A DNA stretch of 64,000 bases, taken from assembly GCF_000720175.1 (NCBI RefSeq), contig NZ_JOIX01000002.1:186001-250000 (forward strand). Direction: 5' to 3'. The translations under genes were made by a program, and so were the position numbers. Position 1 is the stretch's first letter, and each line of letters starts with the position of its first letter. This document shows positions 49,949-58,623 of this stretch, piece by piece. This stretch comes from Streptomyces sp. NRRL S-337 (GTDB lineage: Bacteria > Actinomycetota > Actinomycetes > Streptomycetales > Streptomycetaceae). The notes below the pieces were generated by a model. That model ran no database searches, was not told the origin of the DNA, and saw only the letters and a program-made list of their open reading frames with translations.

Positions 49949-52462
49949 TCATGCGCGGGCGAGGAGGGTGGTGGCCCGGGCGCAAAACCTTTCATCCGCC
50001 GCGGTGTTGTGGCGGAAGCGCGTACGGGTGGGCCGGCCCGGGTTGTCCAGGCGACGTGGGTCGGCCAGCTCCTCGCGTAGGAGGGCGGCCAGTCCGGGCG
50101 GGAGTGGCGCGGCCGGGTCCTCGCGGTGGAGTCCGGCGGCGATGACGGAGCGGACCGAGCGATCGGCCTGCCATGCCGCGAGCAGCGCGGCATCCGCGGC
50201 GGTCCGGTCCGCGGCAGTCCGGTCCGCCGCGTTGCCCGTGCCCGCGGTGATCGCTCGGAGGGCCAGCGCCGCGCGGGCGGCGGTGAGCGTGCTGGTATGC
50301 GGCGTGTCGAGGCAGGCCCGGACGGCGGGCGCGAGGGGGGTCGCCGCGGGGCCCATCACCGCAACCAGCTCCAGCGCCTCGTGGCCGGCGTGCCAGTCGT
50401 TGGTGTTCTCGACGATGTTCTCGACGGTGGCGGTGAGCACCGGCAGTATCTCCGCCGTGCCCTGTCCGGCGTGCCACAGCGCCCGGGCGGCACCGATCCG
50501 GGCGTACGGGGAGGGGTCGGCAAGGAGGCGGCACAGCACCGCCGCGTGGTCGGCGGCGTCGGGACCGATGCCGTCCGGTGACGCGAGCAGGAGGATTCCG
50601 GCTCGGTGCAGTCCGGTCCCCCGCTTCTCCGCCTGCTCGGCCAGTGCGTCGAGAAAGGGTGCGATCACGCCGGCGGATTCGTCAAAGCCTGTCGACCGCA
50701 GCGCGGACAGCAGGCGGGCGGCCTCGTCCAGAGCGCTGTCGTCCCCCGGTTCCTCCCTCGTTCGCTCGGCGATTTGCTGCAGGCGGGCCCCCAACTCCGG
50801 CAGCATTCCGGCTGCGTGCGTGCCGAGGTCCCGGCACCAGCCGGGCAGCCCCTCAGGGAGTGCCCTGCCGTACAGCAACTCCCCGAGCAGCCGGGCGCCC
50901 CGCTCGTCCCCGGCGGCCACCAGGAGCTGGAGGCACTCACCGCCGGCGTCCCCCTCCCAACCGTGGCCGGTGCGGTAGCCGGAAGCGTCGGCGATGCGAT
51001 GGGCGGCGTCCAGGATGTCGTCGGTCAACGGCAGGCAGCAGCAGCGCAGTTCCTCGGCCGCGGCGGCAGCGGTGGCGTCGCTGACGGGTGTGTCCGAGCC
51101 GGAGGTGGCGGTACTGACGGGTGCGTCCGACCCGGAGGTGGCCACCGTCCCGGCGTCCTCGGGCGTGCCGTCCTCGGTTTGCGCCTCCATGGTCTCGGCG
51201 TACGCCGCGAGCACGCCACCGAGGAGTGCCGCCGCCTCCGCCGCCTCCTGCTTGGGCACCCGCCAGCCGCCGTAGAGCTCCCTCACCCGGTCGAGAACGT
51301 CGCTGCGGACGCAGGGCGTGGTACGCCGCAGATCGTGCAGCACGAGCCGGTGGCGGTCGTGCAGCCGACTGCCGAGCGCTCCGTGGAGGTCGTGTACGGC
51401 GTCCACCAGCCGTGCCTCGATGTCCTCGGGGTAGGCCTGCGTGCGCAGGTCGCGCAGGTAGGAGAGCATCGTGCCGGAGTCCGGGCCGCTCTCCGGGGGC
51501 GGCGCCGACCGGCCGCTCGCCCGGTCGAGGGCCGCGATGGCCCGGTCGGCGACGTCGGGCGGCAGCGCGTCGGGGGCGTGCGCCGCGAGGGCGGTGAGCG
51601 CGGTGAGGACGGTGGACGGGTCTTCCGTGAGGGCGGATGCTTTCGCGAGGTCCGATGCCTTCGCAAGGTCCGACGCCTCCGCGAAGGCTGGCAGCTCCCC
51701 GGCGCGGTCCGCTCCGGAGTGCGGGCCGGTCGTGGCGTCGTCCGGCTGCGGCCCGGTGGCGAGGCGGCGCAGCAGGTCGACCGCCGCCTGGACGTGCTTG
51801 GTTCGCGCGCCGGCCCCGGCTCCGCGGCCGGCTTCGCGGTCGGCTTCGCGGTCGGCGAGCCGGCCGAGCAGGTCGGCCACGTCCTCGACGAGCGACTGCC
51901 GGGTGGCCGGGTCGGGCTCAGCGCGCAGACATCCCGTCAGTTCGGGCAGCAACGCCTCGGGCTCATCGGCGCACCGCACGAGGAACGTGGCCGCCGCCGC
52001 CCGTACGCCCGGGTCGGCGTCCGTGAGCAGCCGCACCATCGATGGCACCGCGGCGGCCAGCGCCCGCCCGGCGAGCAGTCCGTGGGCGCACGCGTACTCC
52101 TCCCACCACTCGTCCGGCTCCCACCCGGCGGCAGCCGCCTCGGCGAGCGCCGCCTCCGGGTCGGGCATGGAGGCTCCGGCCTCCTCGGCGGCAAGGTGCG
52201 CGGTGGCGCCGATGCTGGTCAGCAGGCCGATGACGGGTCCCCGGTCGGGCGCGTCCGGGTCCTGGGCGAGGGCCAGGAGGTGGGGTATGCACGCGAGCGT
52301 CGAGTCGTACACGTCCCCCTGGTGGTGCACGCCCCCATACAGCGCGTCCAGTGCGCGCTCCCGGGTCACGGCGTCGTCGGACCGCAGGTCGCGCAGAAGG
52401 CCGGGGACGTCCTCGGCGGTTCCGTACGCGTGCGTCAGCTCGGCCCAGTCCACGTGGTTCAT
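49949..52462 (-). CDS. Large HEAT-repeat protein
   Basis: About 837 aa from the ATG at 52460-52462, because MNHVDWAELTHAYGTAEDVPGLLRDL matches the usual start of this family; a start at 52537 would add 25 residues. HEAT repeats run throughout (ERALDALYGGVHHQGDVYDSTLACIPHLLALA, VRAAAATFLVRCADEPEALLPELTGCL, ARIGAARALWHAGQG). It is cytosolic and probably a protein-binding scaffold. Linkers contain short coding repeats at four places (51640-51680, 51081-51146, 50205-50232, 51827-51860), such as ASDLAK and DRTAA. No recognisable ribosome binding site. Confidence 0.85.
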   Translation of the reverse strand: MNHVDWAELTHAYGTAEDVPGLLRDLRSDDAVTRERALDALYGGVHHQGDVYDSTLACIPHLLALAQDPDAPDRGPVIGLLTSIGATAHLAAEEAGASMPDPEAALAEAAAAGWEPDEWWEEYACAHGLLAGRALAAAVPSMVRLLTDADPGVRAAAATFLVRCADEPEALLPELTGCLRAEPDPATRQSLVEDVADLLGRLADREADREAGRGAGAGARTKHVQAAVDLLRRLATGPQPDDATTGPHSGADRAGELPAFAEASDLAKASDLAKASALTEDPSTVLTALTALAAHAPDALPPDVADRAIAALDRASGRSAPPPESGPDSGTMLSYLRDLRTQAYPEDIEARLVDAVHDLHGALGSRLHDRHRLVLHDLRRTTPCVRSDVLDRVRELYGGWRVPKQEAAEAAALLGGVLAAYAETMEAQTEDGTPEDAGTVATSGSDAPVSTATSGSDTPVSDATAAAAAEELRCCCLPLTDDILDAAHRIADASGYRTGHGWEGDAGGECLQLLVAAGDERGARLLGELLYGRALPEGLPGWCRDLGTHAAGMLPELGARLQQIAERTREEPGDDSALDEAARLLSALRSTGFDESAGVIAPFLDALAEQAEKRGTGLHRAGILLLASPDGIGPDAADHAAVLCRLLADPSPYARIGAARALWHAGQGTAEILPVLTATVENIVENTNDWHAGHEALELVAVMGPAATPLAPAVRACLDTPHTSTLTAARAALALRAITAGTGNAADRTAADRTAADAALLAAWQADRSVRSVIAAGLHREDPAAPLPPGLAALLREELADPRRLDNPGRPTRTRFRHNTAADERFCARATTLLARA

Positions 52463-52576
52463 GTCGCAGAAAGCTAACAGCGCGACGAGGCCGTGGGCCT
52501 CCCGGGCCCGGGGAACGAGAGACGCGCTACCCATCACTGACGCGGTGCCTGTTGGCCGGGGGATGTCGGCGAGCGG

Positions 52577-52603
52577 ATCCCGGCGTGGTTCCCACGCCGG
52601 GAT
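52577..52603. repeat. 27-bp near-perfect palindrome in a divergent promoter
   Basis: ATCCCGGCGTGG-TTC-CCACGCCGGGAT has 12-bp perfect arms. It lies between the HEAT and GNAT starts rather than after a gene, so an operator is as likely as a hairpin. The remaining 344-bp gap (52463-52806) holds no gene. Confidence 0.55.
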
Positions 52604-52806
52604 TCTGAGCCCGCCTGATCGACGGGAAAATGCTTTGCCCTCGCTTGAGTGATGCGGTTACCGTCACGCGGCGCAGGAAGCGCGTGATCACGGGACAAGG
52701 GAGGTTGATGAATATGGCCGCCGACGGCTCTCTTCAGCATGCCCTTCTCCGGCCCACCGCGTGAGCAGAGCGCGGTCCGGGTCGTTCCCACGACCAGGAG
52801 TGACAC

Positions 52807-53319
52807 GTGAATTCCGCCCTCGCATCACCCCACGCTGAGCTGACCACCGACCGCCTCGTTCTCCGGCCCTGGACCGCGGCCGAGGCCGTCGCAGCCCTCG
52901 ACGGCACCAGGTCGCCCCATTGGGCCGACGACTTCCCCGCCGAAGGCGACCGAGTCATCGCGGGCCTCCTCGACCAGCACCCCGACTGGCTCGGCGAACA
53001 CAGCCACCGCCTGATCATCGAGCGTGCCGGCGGCCTGGTGGTGGGCTCCATCGGCCTGTTCTGGCCGCCCAACGAGGGGGTCCTCGAAATCGGCTACGGC
53101 ATCGTGGCCTCCCGTCGCGGCCGGGGCTACGCCCCCGAGGCCACGCGTGCCCTCGCCGCCTTCGCACTCACCGCGCCCGGCGTCCATACCGTGGTCGCCA
53201 CCGTGGAGTTGTCGAACCCGGCCTCCGCCCGCGTACTGGAAAAGGCCGGCTTCCAGCGCTGGTCGACTGAGGAGAACGTGGCCCGCTTCAGGGTCACGAA
53301 GCCGCATTCTCACGAGTGA
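52807..53319 (+). CDS. GNAT acetyltransferase (RimJ/RimL-like)
   Basis: 170 aa, GTG start with AGGAG 6-7 bases upstream. LTTDRLVLRPWTAAEAVAAL at the start and IGYGIVASRRGRGYAPEATRALAAFAL as the acetyl-CoA loop; ELSNPASARVLEKAGFQRW is the third hallmark. Probably acetylates a small amine or a protein N-terminus. Confidence 0.9.
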   Translation: MNSALASPHAELTTDRLVLRPWTAAEAVAALDGTRSPHWADDFPAEGDRVIAGLLDQHPDWLGEHSHRLIIERAGGLVVGSIGLFWPPNEGVLEIGYGIVASRRGRGYAPEATRALAAFALTAPGVHTVVATVELSNPASARVLEKAGFQRWSTEENVARFRVTKPHSHE

Positions 53320-53370
53320 TGACCCCGTGGGTCGGCGGCCTGCCGCCGACCCACCCGGTCGCTGAGCGCT

Positions 53371-53715
53371 TCAGTCGAGGTCGTCGGCGCGGAGGATCAG
53401 ATCGAGCAGCCCGGGGAACCGTGCGTCGAACTCCTCCCGGCGCAGTCGGTTGACCCGCTTGGGCCCCTCGTCGCGCTGTTCGACCAGTCCGGCGCCGCGC
53501 AGGACCGAGAAGTGATGACTGAGTGCGGCTTTGCCGACCGGTACGTCGAAGCTGCCGCAGCTGCGGGTCCAGTCGGCGGAGCCGGCCAGCTCGCGGATCA
53601 GCGTCAGACGCACGGAGTCGGCGAGCGCGGACAACGCGGTCAGGAGGGACACGTCCTCGGGATCGGTGTGCACCGGCGCCGCGCGGTGACTGCCGCCCTC
53701 CGTCTGGTTCGCCAT
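53371..53715 (-). CDS. ArsR-family regulator
   Basis: 114 aa from the ATG at 53713-53715 (GAGGAGAGGG upstream). HTH: LLTALSALADSVRLTLIRELAGSADWTRSCGSFDVPVGKAALSHHFSVLRGAGLVEQRDEGPKRVNRLRREEFDARFPGLL. The metal box ELCVC is absent. A Cys in TRSCGSF could sense redox. Divergent from a quinone-oxidoreductase-like gene; three GAGTGTTC half-sites lie between. Confidence 0.9.
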   Translation of the reverse strand: MANQTEGGSHRAAPVHTDPEDVSLLTALSALADSVRLTLIRELAGSADWTRSCGSFDVPVGKAALSHHFSVLRGAGLVEQRDEGPKRVNRLRREEFDARFPGLLDLILRADDLD

Positions 53716-53778
53716 GTCCCTCTCCTCACCGTGCGCGTCGCGTCGTCGCCGGACACCTGTGTGGCCCGGCCGCTTGCC

Positions 53779-53831
53779 GAGTGTTCGATGAGCATCGTAC
53801 AGTGCGAGTGTTCGCTTTCCATTGAACACTC
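53779..53831. promoter_or_regulatory. ArsR operator cluster
   Basis: GAGTGTTC occurs at 53779-53786 and 53806-53813, and its inverse GAACACTC at 53824-53831. The last two form a perfect 8-bp inverted repeat with a 10-bp spacer. Confidence 0.7.
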
Positions 53832-53853
53832 TGTCGAAGGATGCGTCCCACCC

Positions 53854-54831
53854 ATGCGTGCAATCGAGTTCCAGAAGTACGGCGGCCCCGAGGTTCTCAA
53901 GGTCGTGCAGGCCGAACCGCCCTCGCCGGGGCCGGGTCAAGTCACCATCGATGCCGCCTATGTGGGCGTGAACTTCGCGGACCTCAAGGCACGCGCCGAG
54001 GGGTACCGGGTGGACTCGCTGCCCTTCCGGCCAGGCCTGGAGGTCTCCGGACGGATCCGGGCCGTCGGCCATGGCGTCGAGGGGTTGCGTCCGGGGCAGG
54101 AGGCCGTCGCACTCGTCAACAGCGGCGCCTACGCGGAGGTGGTGGTCGCCGACACCACCACTGTCTTCCCGCTTCCCGAGGGCCTGGACCTACGGACCGC
54201 CGCCGCGCTGCCCACCGTATTGCCGACAGCGCATGCCCTGCTCCACGAGGTGGGGCGCCTGCGCGCCGGAGAGAGCGTGCTGGTGCACGGCGCGGCAGGA
54301 GGTATCGGCACCGTGGCCGGACAGCTGGCCCGGGCGGCCGGCGCGGGTGCCGTGTACGGCGTGGTCTCCTCCACGGCCAAGGCCGGGCACGCCCTCCAGC
54401 ACGGCTACGACGAGGTGTTCACCGCCGACACCTTCTCCGACGACATCCGCCGCGTCACCCAGGGCAAGGGCGTCGACCTGGTACTCGACCCGGTGGGCGG
54501 CGATACCCTCCGCCGCGGCCTCGACGCGCTGGCCGTCTTCGGCCGCCTGGTCTCCTTCGGCAACGCCGGCGGGGCCGAGCCGTGGCAGGTCGGTCAGCCC
54601 GAGCTCTACGCGCAAGGCCGTTCCGTCGCCGGCTTCTCCATCCTGGCGCTCGCGCAGTCGGCGCCCGAGGCGCTGCGCTCGCTGACCGAGCGGGCCTTCC
54701 GCACCGTCATCGACGGCACCGTGGCGCTCCCGATCACCGCGGAGTTCCCCCTGTCGCACGCGGCCGAGGCCCACCGGCTGATGGGCGGGCGCACCTCGAC
54801 GGGCAAGCTGCTGCTGCGCACCACCGACTGA
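53854..54831 (+). CDS. Zinc-independent quinone oxidoreductase (MDR family)
   Basis: 325 aa. MRAIEFQKYGGPEVLKVVQAEPPSPGPGQVTI is the quinone oxidoreductase start; VGVNFADLKARAEGY, FRPGLEVSGRI and VLVHGAAGGIGTVAGQLAR follow. No catalytic zinc ligands. It is probably repressed by the divergent ArsR-type regulator and reduces quinones or enones with NADPH. Confidence 0.92.
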   Translation: MRAIEFQKYGGPEVLKVVQAEPPSPGPGQVTIDAAYVGVNFADLKARAEGYRVDSLPFRPGLEVSGRIRAVGHGVEGLRPGQEAVALVNSGAYAEVVVADTTTVFPLPEGLDLRTAAALPTVLPTAHALLHEVGRLRAGESVLVHGAAGGIGTVAGQLARAAGAGAVYGVVSSTAKAGHALQHGYDEVFTADTFSDDIRRVTQGKGVDLVLDPVGGDTLRRGLDALAVFGRLVSFGNAGGAEPWQVGQPELYAQGRSVAGFSILALAQSAPEALRSLTERAFRTVIDGTVALPITAEFPLSHAAEAHRLMGGRTSTGKLLLRTTD

Positions 54832-54958
54832 GCGCAGCGCGGCCGAACGCCAACGCCGTGCTCGTGGTCCGGCCCGAAGCCGTCGTCGGGCCGGCGTCGG
54901 GCTGTCATCGCCGCGCTCGCACCCGTTCTGGACGCGACACCCTCCGCATGCACCATCC

Positions 54959-55561
54959 CTACAGCGGCACCTGCCCCTCCGGGTCCTGCGACAGGAACTC
55001 CGCGACCAGGTCCGCCGGGTTGGCGGCCCTGGTCAGGGTGAACATCTCGTCCGGCTGGAACATGTCGTAGAGGATCACCGGCACCGGCCGTCCCAGTCGT
55101 GCGGTGATCCCACCGCCGCTGTGCAGCTGCCGCGCCACGTCGACGCAGAGTTCGTGGAACCCTTCGTCGAGGCGCTCGTCCCGCGCATCCCGCTCCGGGT
55201 CGGTGAGTTCGTCGCCGTCCTCGTACCACAGGCCCTGCGCCATCGACTCCCGCCGGTGCAACTCGGCGCCGAGCGGGTCGTGTTGGCGATGGTGGCCGCA
55301 GATACGTATGCCCTCCAGTCCGGACGAGGGGAAGTAGGCGTAGTTCCAACGGGCCTCCCAGGGCTCCGGCGGGCTCGGCGTCGCCAGCAGTCGGTTCACC
55401 TCCGCGTCGGTGTTGTAGCCGATCGCCAGGTACGGGAAGCGCGGGTCCTGGTCGACGCTGTCGATCCGGAACGTGACGGCATAGATCCCGGAGGCCGGTT
55501 CCTCGCGGAACGCCGCCAAGGCACCCACCGCCATCTGCGTCATGTGCGCCCGGAACGTCAT
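54959..55561 (-). CDS. Hypothetical cytosolic protein
   Basis: 200 aa. MTQMAVGALAAFREEPASGIYAVTFRIDSVDQDPRFPYLAIGYNTDAEVNRLLA and the end FTLTRAANPADLVAEFLSQDPEG look like a conserved actinobacterial family with a single alpha/beta domain, similar in feel to DUF4303. Acidic, with no signal or membrane segment. The function cannot be inferred. Confidence 0.7.
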   Translation of the reverse strand: MTFRAHMTQMAVGALAAFREEPASGIYAVTFRIDSVDQDPRFPYLAIGYNTDAEVNRLLATPSPPEPWEARWNYAYFPSSGLEGIRICGHHRQHDPLGAELHRRESMAQGLWYEDGDELTDPERDARDERLDEGFHELCVDVARQLHSGGGITARLGRPVPVILYDMFQPDEMFTLTRAANPADLVAEFLSQDPEGQVPL

Positions 55562-55818
55562 CAGCTGCGCTCCTCGGGGACGAAGACGGAGGGACGAGCT
55601 GAGGGGAAGTGGTGGAGGGAAGGGCGGAGGGAAAAGCCGGGTCGAAAAGCCATGTCGCTCACGCTAGCGTTCGTTGGAGGGCGTGGGATACGCCACCGGC
55701 CAGGGCAGACAGCCGTCCTGCTGGCGGCCGCCCGGTGACAACGGAGCGACCCGACCGCGGACGTCCGGCAGCCCGAGCCGAACTCGTCACTGCTGCTGCG
55801 CCCCGGTACCTTTCCCAC

Positions 55819-56289
55819 GTGAGCAAGACAAGCGAATCCCCTGCGGGCCCGTACGACGACCGGCCGACGGGCCCTCCCGCGGTCCCCGCGGACGCGCCCC
55901 ACACCACCGCTGAAGCAGCCGCCGGCCGGCCGCGGAAACTCCCCATATCGCCGGTGAAGAAGCCCAGTTGGGATGCCTGGGCCGCCGGCAAGTCGGCAGG
56001 GATGATCCTGCTGATGCTTCCGGTACTGGCCGTGGTGGCCTTCGTCGCGCAGATCCTTGAGGCGCTGTATTACGCGGCGGTGTGCGTCTTCTACGTGGTG
56101 ACCAGCCCGTACTGGATCACTCGGACCGTCTGGCGGGCCCTCCGCCCGGTGCGGACGGCCGAGCACGCGGCCCGCCGGATCGAGGCGCGGCAGGCCATCA
56201 GCTCTACGTCGAAGGGCTGCGGCTGTGTGCTGGCCGGCCTGGCGATTCCCGCGGTGATCATCGTCGTGGTGGCGCTCGCCAACTACTGA
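55819..56289 (+). CDS. Small membrane protein
   Basis: 156 aa from the GTG at 55819; no ribosome binding site, so possibly leaderless. A Pro-rich hydrophilic N-terminus is followed by helix AGMILLMLPVLAVVAFVAQILEALYYAAVCVFYVV, basic segment TRTVWRALRPVRTAEHAARRIEARQA and a C-terminal helix CVLAGLAIPAVIIVVVALANY after CGC. Unknown family. Confidence 0.65.
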   Translation: MSKTSESPAGPYDDRPTGPPAVPADAPHTTAEAAAGRPRKLPISPVKKPSWDAWAAGKSAGMILLMLPVLAVVAFVAQILEALYYAAVCVFYVVTSPYWITRTVWRALRPVRTAEHAARRIEARQAISSTSKGCGCVLAGLAIPAVIIVVVALANY

Positions 56290-56362
56290 GCAGCAACTAC
56301 TGACCAGCCCCGGCCGGGCCGGACGCGCCTTTTCCGTGCCTCGGGAACCCTGGCGGGTGCGC

Positions 56363-56752
56363 TCAGGAGGGCGGGGGCGGCTCCGGCAGGGACGCGGCGG
56401 CGAGTTCGAACAGTGCTTCCTCCGGAGTGTCCCGGACCGGTGTGGTGAAGCTGATCCCCGTCAGGTCGAGCAGTCGCCGGACGGTCGGTGACACGGCGGC
56501 CAGGTACACACTCCCACCGACCTGCCGGGTGTCGTTGTGCGCCCTGATGATGACGTTCAGCCCCGAGGAATCCATGAACGGAACCTCCCGCAGGTCGAGC
56601 ACGAGATACCGCCGGCCGTGCGCGAGCTGATTGGCGAGCTGGTGGTGCAGGGCGATACCGGTGTCGGTGTCGAGCTCACCGCGCACCGCGACCATCGCGG
56701 TCCGCTCGTCGATGACGGTGACTTCCACGCTCAACAGATCGGAATCAGGCAT
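56363..56752 (-). CDS. STAS-domain anti-sigma-factor antagonist
   Basis: 129 aa from the ATG at 56750-56752 (GAGGGAG upstream). STAS fold with TAMVAVRGELDTDTGIALHHQLANQL, then YLVLDLREVPFMDSSGLNVIIRAHND, whose DSSG carries the phosphorylated serine of SpoIIAA/RsbV-type proteins. It should bind and free a sigma factor from a kinase-type anti-sigma factor encoded elsewhere. Its upstream region holds a 6 x 19-bp tandem repeat. Confidence 0.9.
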   Translation of the reverse strand: MPDSDLLSVEVTVIDERTAMVAVRGELDTDTGIALHHQLANQLAHGRRYLVLDLREVPFMDSSGLNVIIRAHNDTRQVGGSVYLAAVSPTVRRLLDLTGISFTTPVRDTPEEALFELAAASLPEPPPPS

Positions 56753-56781
56753 GTGTGGGGCTCCCTCACTGTGGTCGACAA

Positions 56782-56895
56782 TGCGCTGTGTCCTCGTGCG
56801 TGCGCTGTGTCCTCGTGCATGCGCTGTGGCCTCGTGCATGCACTGTGGCCTCGTGCATGCACTGTGGCCTCGCGCATGCGCTGCGTCCTCGCTCG
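56782..56895. repeat. Tandem repeat, 6 copies of 19 bp
   Basis: Unit TGCGCTGTGTCCTCGTGCA, six contiguous copies (56782, 56801, 56820, 56839, 56858, 56877), copies 1-5 almost identical and copy 6 degraded. It occupies most of the gap between the ferritin-like and STAS genes, both on the minus strand. Confidence 0.9.
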
Positions 56896-56918
56896 GCGAG
56901 CGGACACCGAACACCCGG

Positions 56919-57482
56919 TCAGGCCCGGTCGGACTGCTGGTCCGTGGTGTGCCGGGGGATCCGCTCCAGCAGGCCGCGCAGGTCGTCGGCGTGTTCCTCC
57001 TCCTGCGCGAGGAGTTCCTCGAAGACCCTGCGGGTCGTCGGATCGCCGTCGCCCAGCCACTGTGTGATCTCCGTGTAGGAGGCCACGGCCACGCGTTCGG
57101 CAACCAAGTCCTCCTTGATCATCTCGATCAGGTCGGTACTGGCGTCGTACCCGGCGTGCGCACGCTTCGTCAGGGTGTCGGGATCGAAGTCCGGTTCACC
57201 ACCGAGCTGGACGATGCGCTGGGCCAGTTTGTCGGCGTGCTGCTGTTCCTCCGCGGCGTGTTCCAGAAACTCGGCCGCGACGGGTTCCGAATACAGCCCG
57301 GACGCCGTGTAGTAATGCCGCTTGTACCTGAGCGTGCAGACGATCTCCGTGGCCAGGGCCTCGTTGAGCACCTGGAGAACCCGCTCCAGGTCCGCGCCGT
57401 AGGCATCGGTGATCGGGCCCTTCTCGATCTCCAAGCGCGCTCGCTCGCGGATGGTTTCGATGTCCGTGAGGAATTCAGCCAT
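56919..57482 (-). CDS. Ferritin-like (bacterioferritin/Dps-type) protein
   Basis: 187 aa. Four-helix di-iron bundle: ERVLQVLNEALATEIVCTLRYKRHYY (E), EFLEHAAEEQQHADKLAQRIVQLGGEPDFDP (E-x2-H-type), DLVAERVAVASYTEI and FEELLAQEEEHADDLRGLLERI (E-x-x-H). Likely binds or oxidises iron under stress. Upstream of the STAS gene and perhaps co-transcribed across the repeat array. Confidence 0.9.
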   Translation of the reverse strand: MAEFLTDIETIRERARLEIEKGPITDAYGADLERVLQVLNEALATEIVCTLRYKRHYYTASGLYSEPVAAEFLEHAAEEQQHADKLAQRIVQLGGEPDFDPDTLTKRAHAGYDASTDLIEMIKEDLVAERVAVASYTEITQWLGDGDPTTRRVFEELLAQEEEHADDLRGLLERIPRHTTDQQSDRA

Positions 57483-57864
57483 GACCTGCTCCGGTCCACC
57501 TCTCCGTCCGAACCCGTCAGTCGTGCTCCCGGGGGAATGCCCCTCACCCTGCTGGGAGATTCAGGCACTGCGCTACCGCGAACCGGAAGAACGGATGTCG
57601 GATGTTGTGCTTGATCTGTGCCGATGCATCGCCTGCCCCGATGACCAGGGGCTATTCCTGGTTCTTCGAACGGGCCACGCGTCATCGGCCGGGAACGGGA
57701 AACGCCTCACCGGTCGGCCGCCGGACGACTTCCGGGCAGTAGCGGAAAGGGAGTTGGGGATGAGCGGAACGGGAGGTGGAGGTGAGGTGACTGCCTGGCG
57801 GGCCACCGCGGCCGGGCTTGCGGTGTCCAGGAGGGTACGAGCCCCCGGCCGGGGCGGCCCGTCC
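57483..57864. other. Intergenic region, nothing recognised
   Basis: No gene in 382 bp between the ferritin-like start and the DUF2182 stop. Promoter of the ferritin-like gene should be here. A purine-rich run with GGAGGTGGAGGTGAGG occurs near 57774. Confidence 0.3.
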
Positions 57865-58623
57865 TCACATCCCTGTCATACCGCCGCCGATCAGGCCCGG
57901 GGCCAGCGCCGGAACCCAGACCACGGCGACGGCCAGTGCGAGCGAGGCGATCCCCACGGCACGGGCCACCAGGCGGCCGGCCGGAACGAGCTTCTCGGCG
58001 GTGATCACGGTGGCCAGGACCACCATGGCCCACAGGTTCATCAGACCGAACGCCGCCAGCAGCACCATCAGCGACCAGCAGCAGCCCAGGCAGAAGGCTC
58101 CGTGATGGGCTCCGGCACGCAGATCGCGCGAGCGCCCCGGGTACGAGGCGTAGCGCAGCATCAGTCCGAGCGGTGAGCGGCACTTCGCCAGGCAGCGGTC
58201 TTTGAGGGGCGTCAGCTGGTAGACGCCGCTGACCGCGAACACGGCCGCGGCTGCTGCGGTCCCCACCCCGACGGGGAGGCTCGCGGCCCGGCCCAGACCG
58301 ACCGCCAGCGCGTAGGCCGGCAGTCCGGCCGCGGCCCAGACGAGCAGGTAGGCGACCGTGAAGACGACCATGCGCGGCGCCCGGTGCACGGTGAGGGTAC
58401 GTGCGTACAACGCGGCCACCGGCGTCGTGGCGGGCAACATCATCGCGGCCATCATCAGCGTCCACACGGCCAGGAAAGCGGGGAGGCCCAGTCCCATGGT
58501 GCCGGGCATCGCCGGCCTGCCGTCCCAGTGCGTCACCACCCAGACCCAAGCGGCGGCCGCCGCGACCAGCAGCAGCCCGGAGGCGCCCGCCGTGCGGCGG
58601 GCGGTAACCGGTCTGCCGTTCAC
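57865..58623 (-). CDS. DUF2182 membrane metal-binding protein
   Basis: 252 aa; GTG start overlapping the DUF1326 stop (GTGA). About six membrane helices with WTLMMAAMMLPATTPVAALYA, YQLTPLKDRCLAKCRSPLGL and HHGAFCLGCCWSLMVLLAAFGLMNLWAMV. The KxxCLxxCR and CLGCCW motifs are the family's Cys-rich metal sites. DUF2182 and DUF1326 are commonly paired; role not established. Confidence 0.88.
   Translation of the reverse strand: MNGRPVTARRTAGASGLLLVAAAAAWVWVVTHWDGRPAMPGTMGLGLPAFLAVWTLMMAAMMLPATTPVAALYARTLTVHRAPRMVVFTVAYLLVWAAAGLPAYALAVGLGRAASLPVGVGTAAAAAVFAVSGVYQLTPLKDRCLAKCRSPLGLMLRYASYPGRSRDLRAGAHHGAFCLGCCWSLMVLLAAFGLMNLWAMVVLATVITAEKLVPAGRLVARAVGIASLALAVAVVWVPALAPGLIGGGMTGM

Noticed and set aside
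56782..56895. CRISPR array
   Set aside because: The repeats are contiguous without spacers and no cas gene is present.
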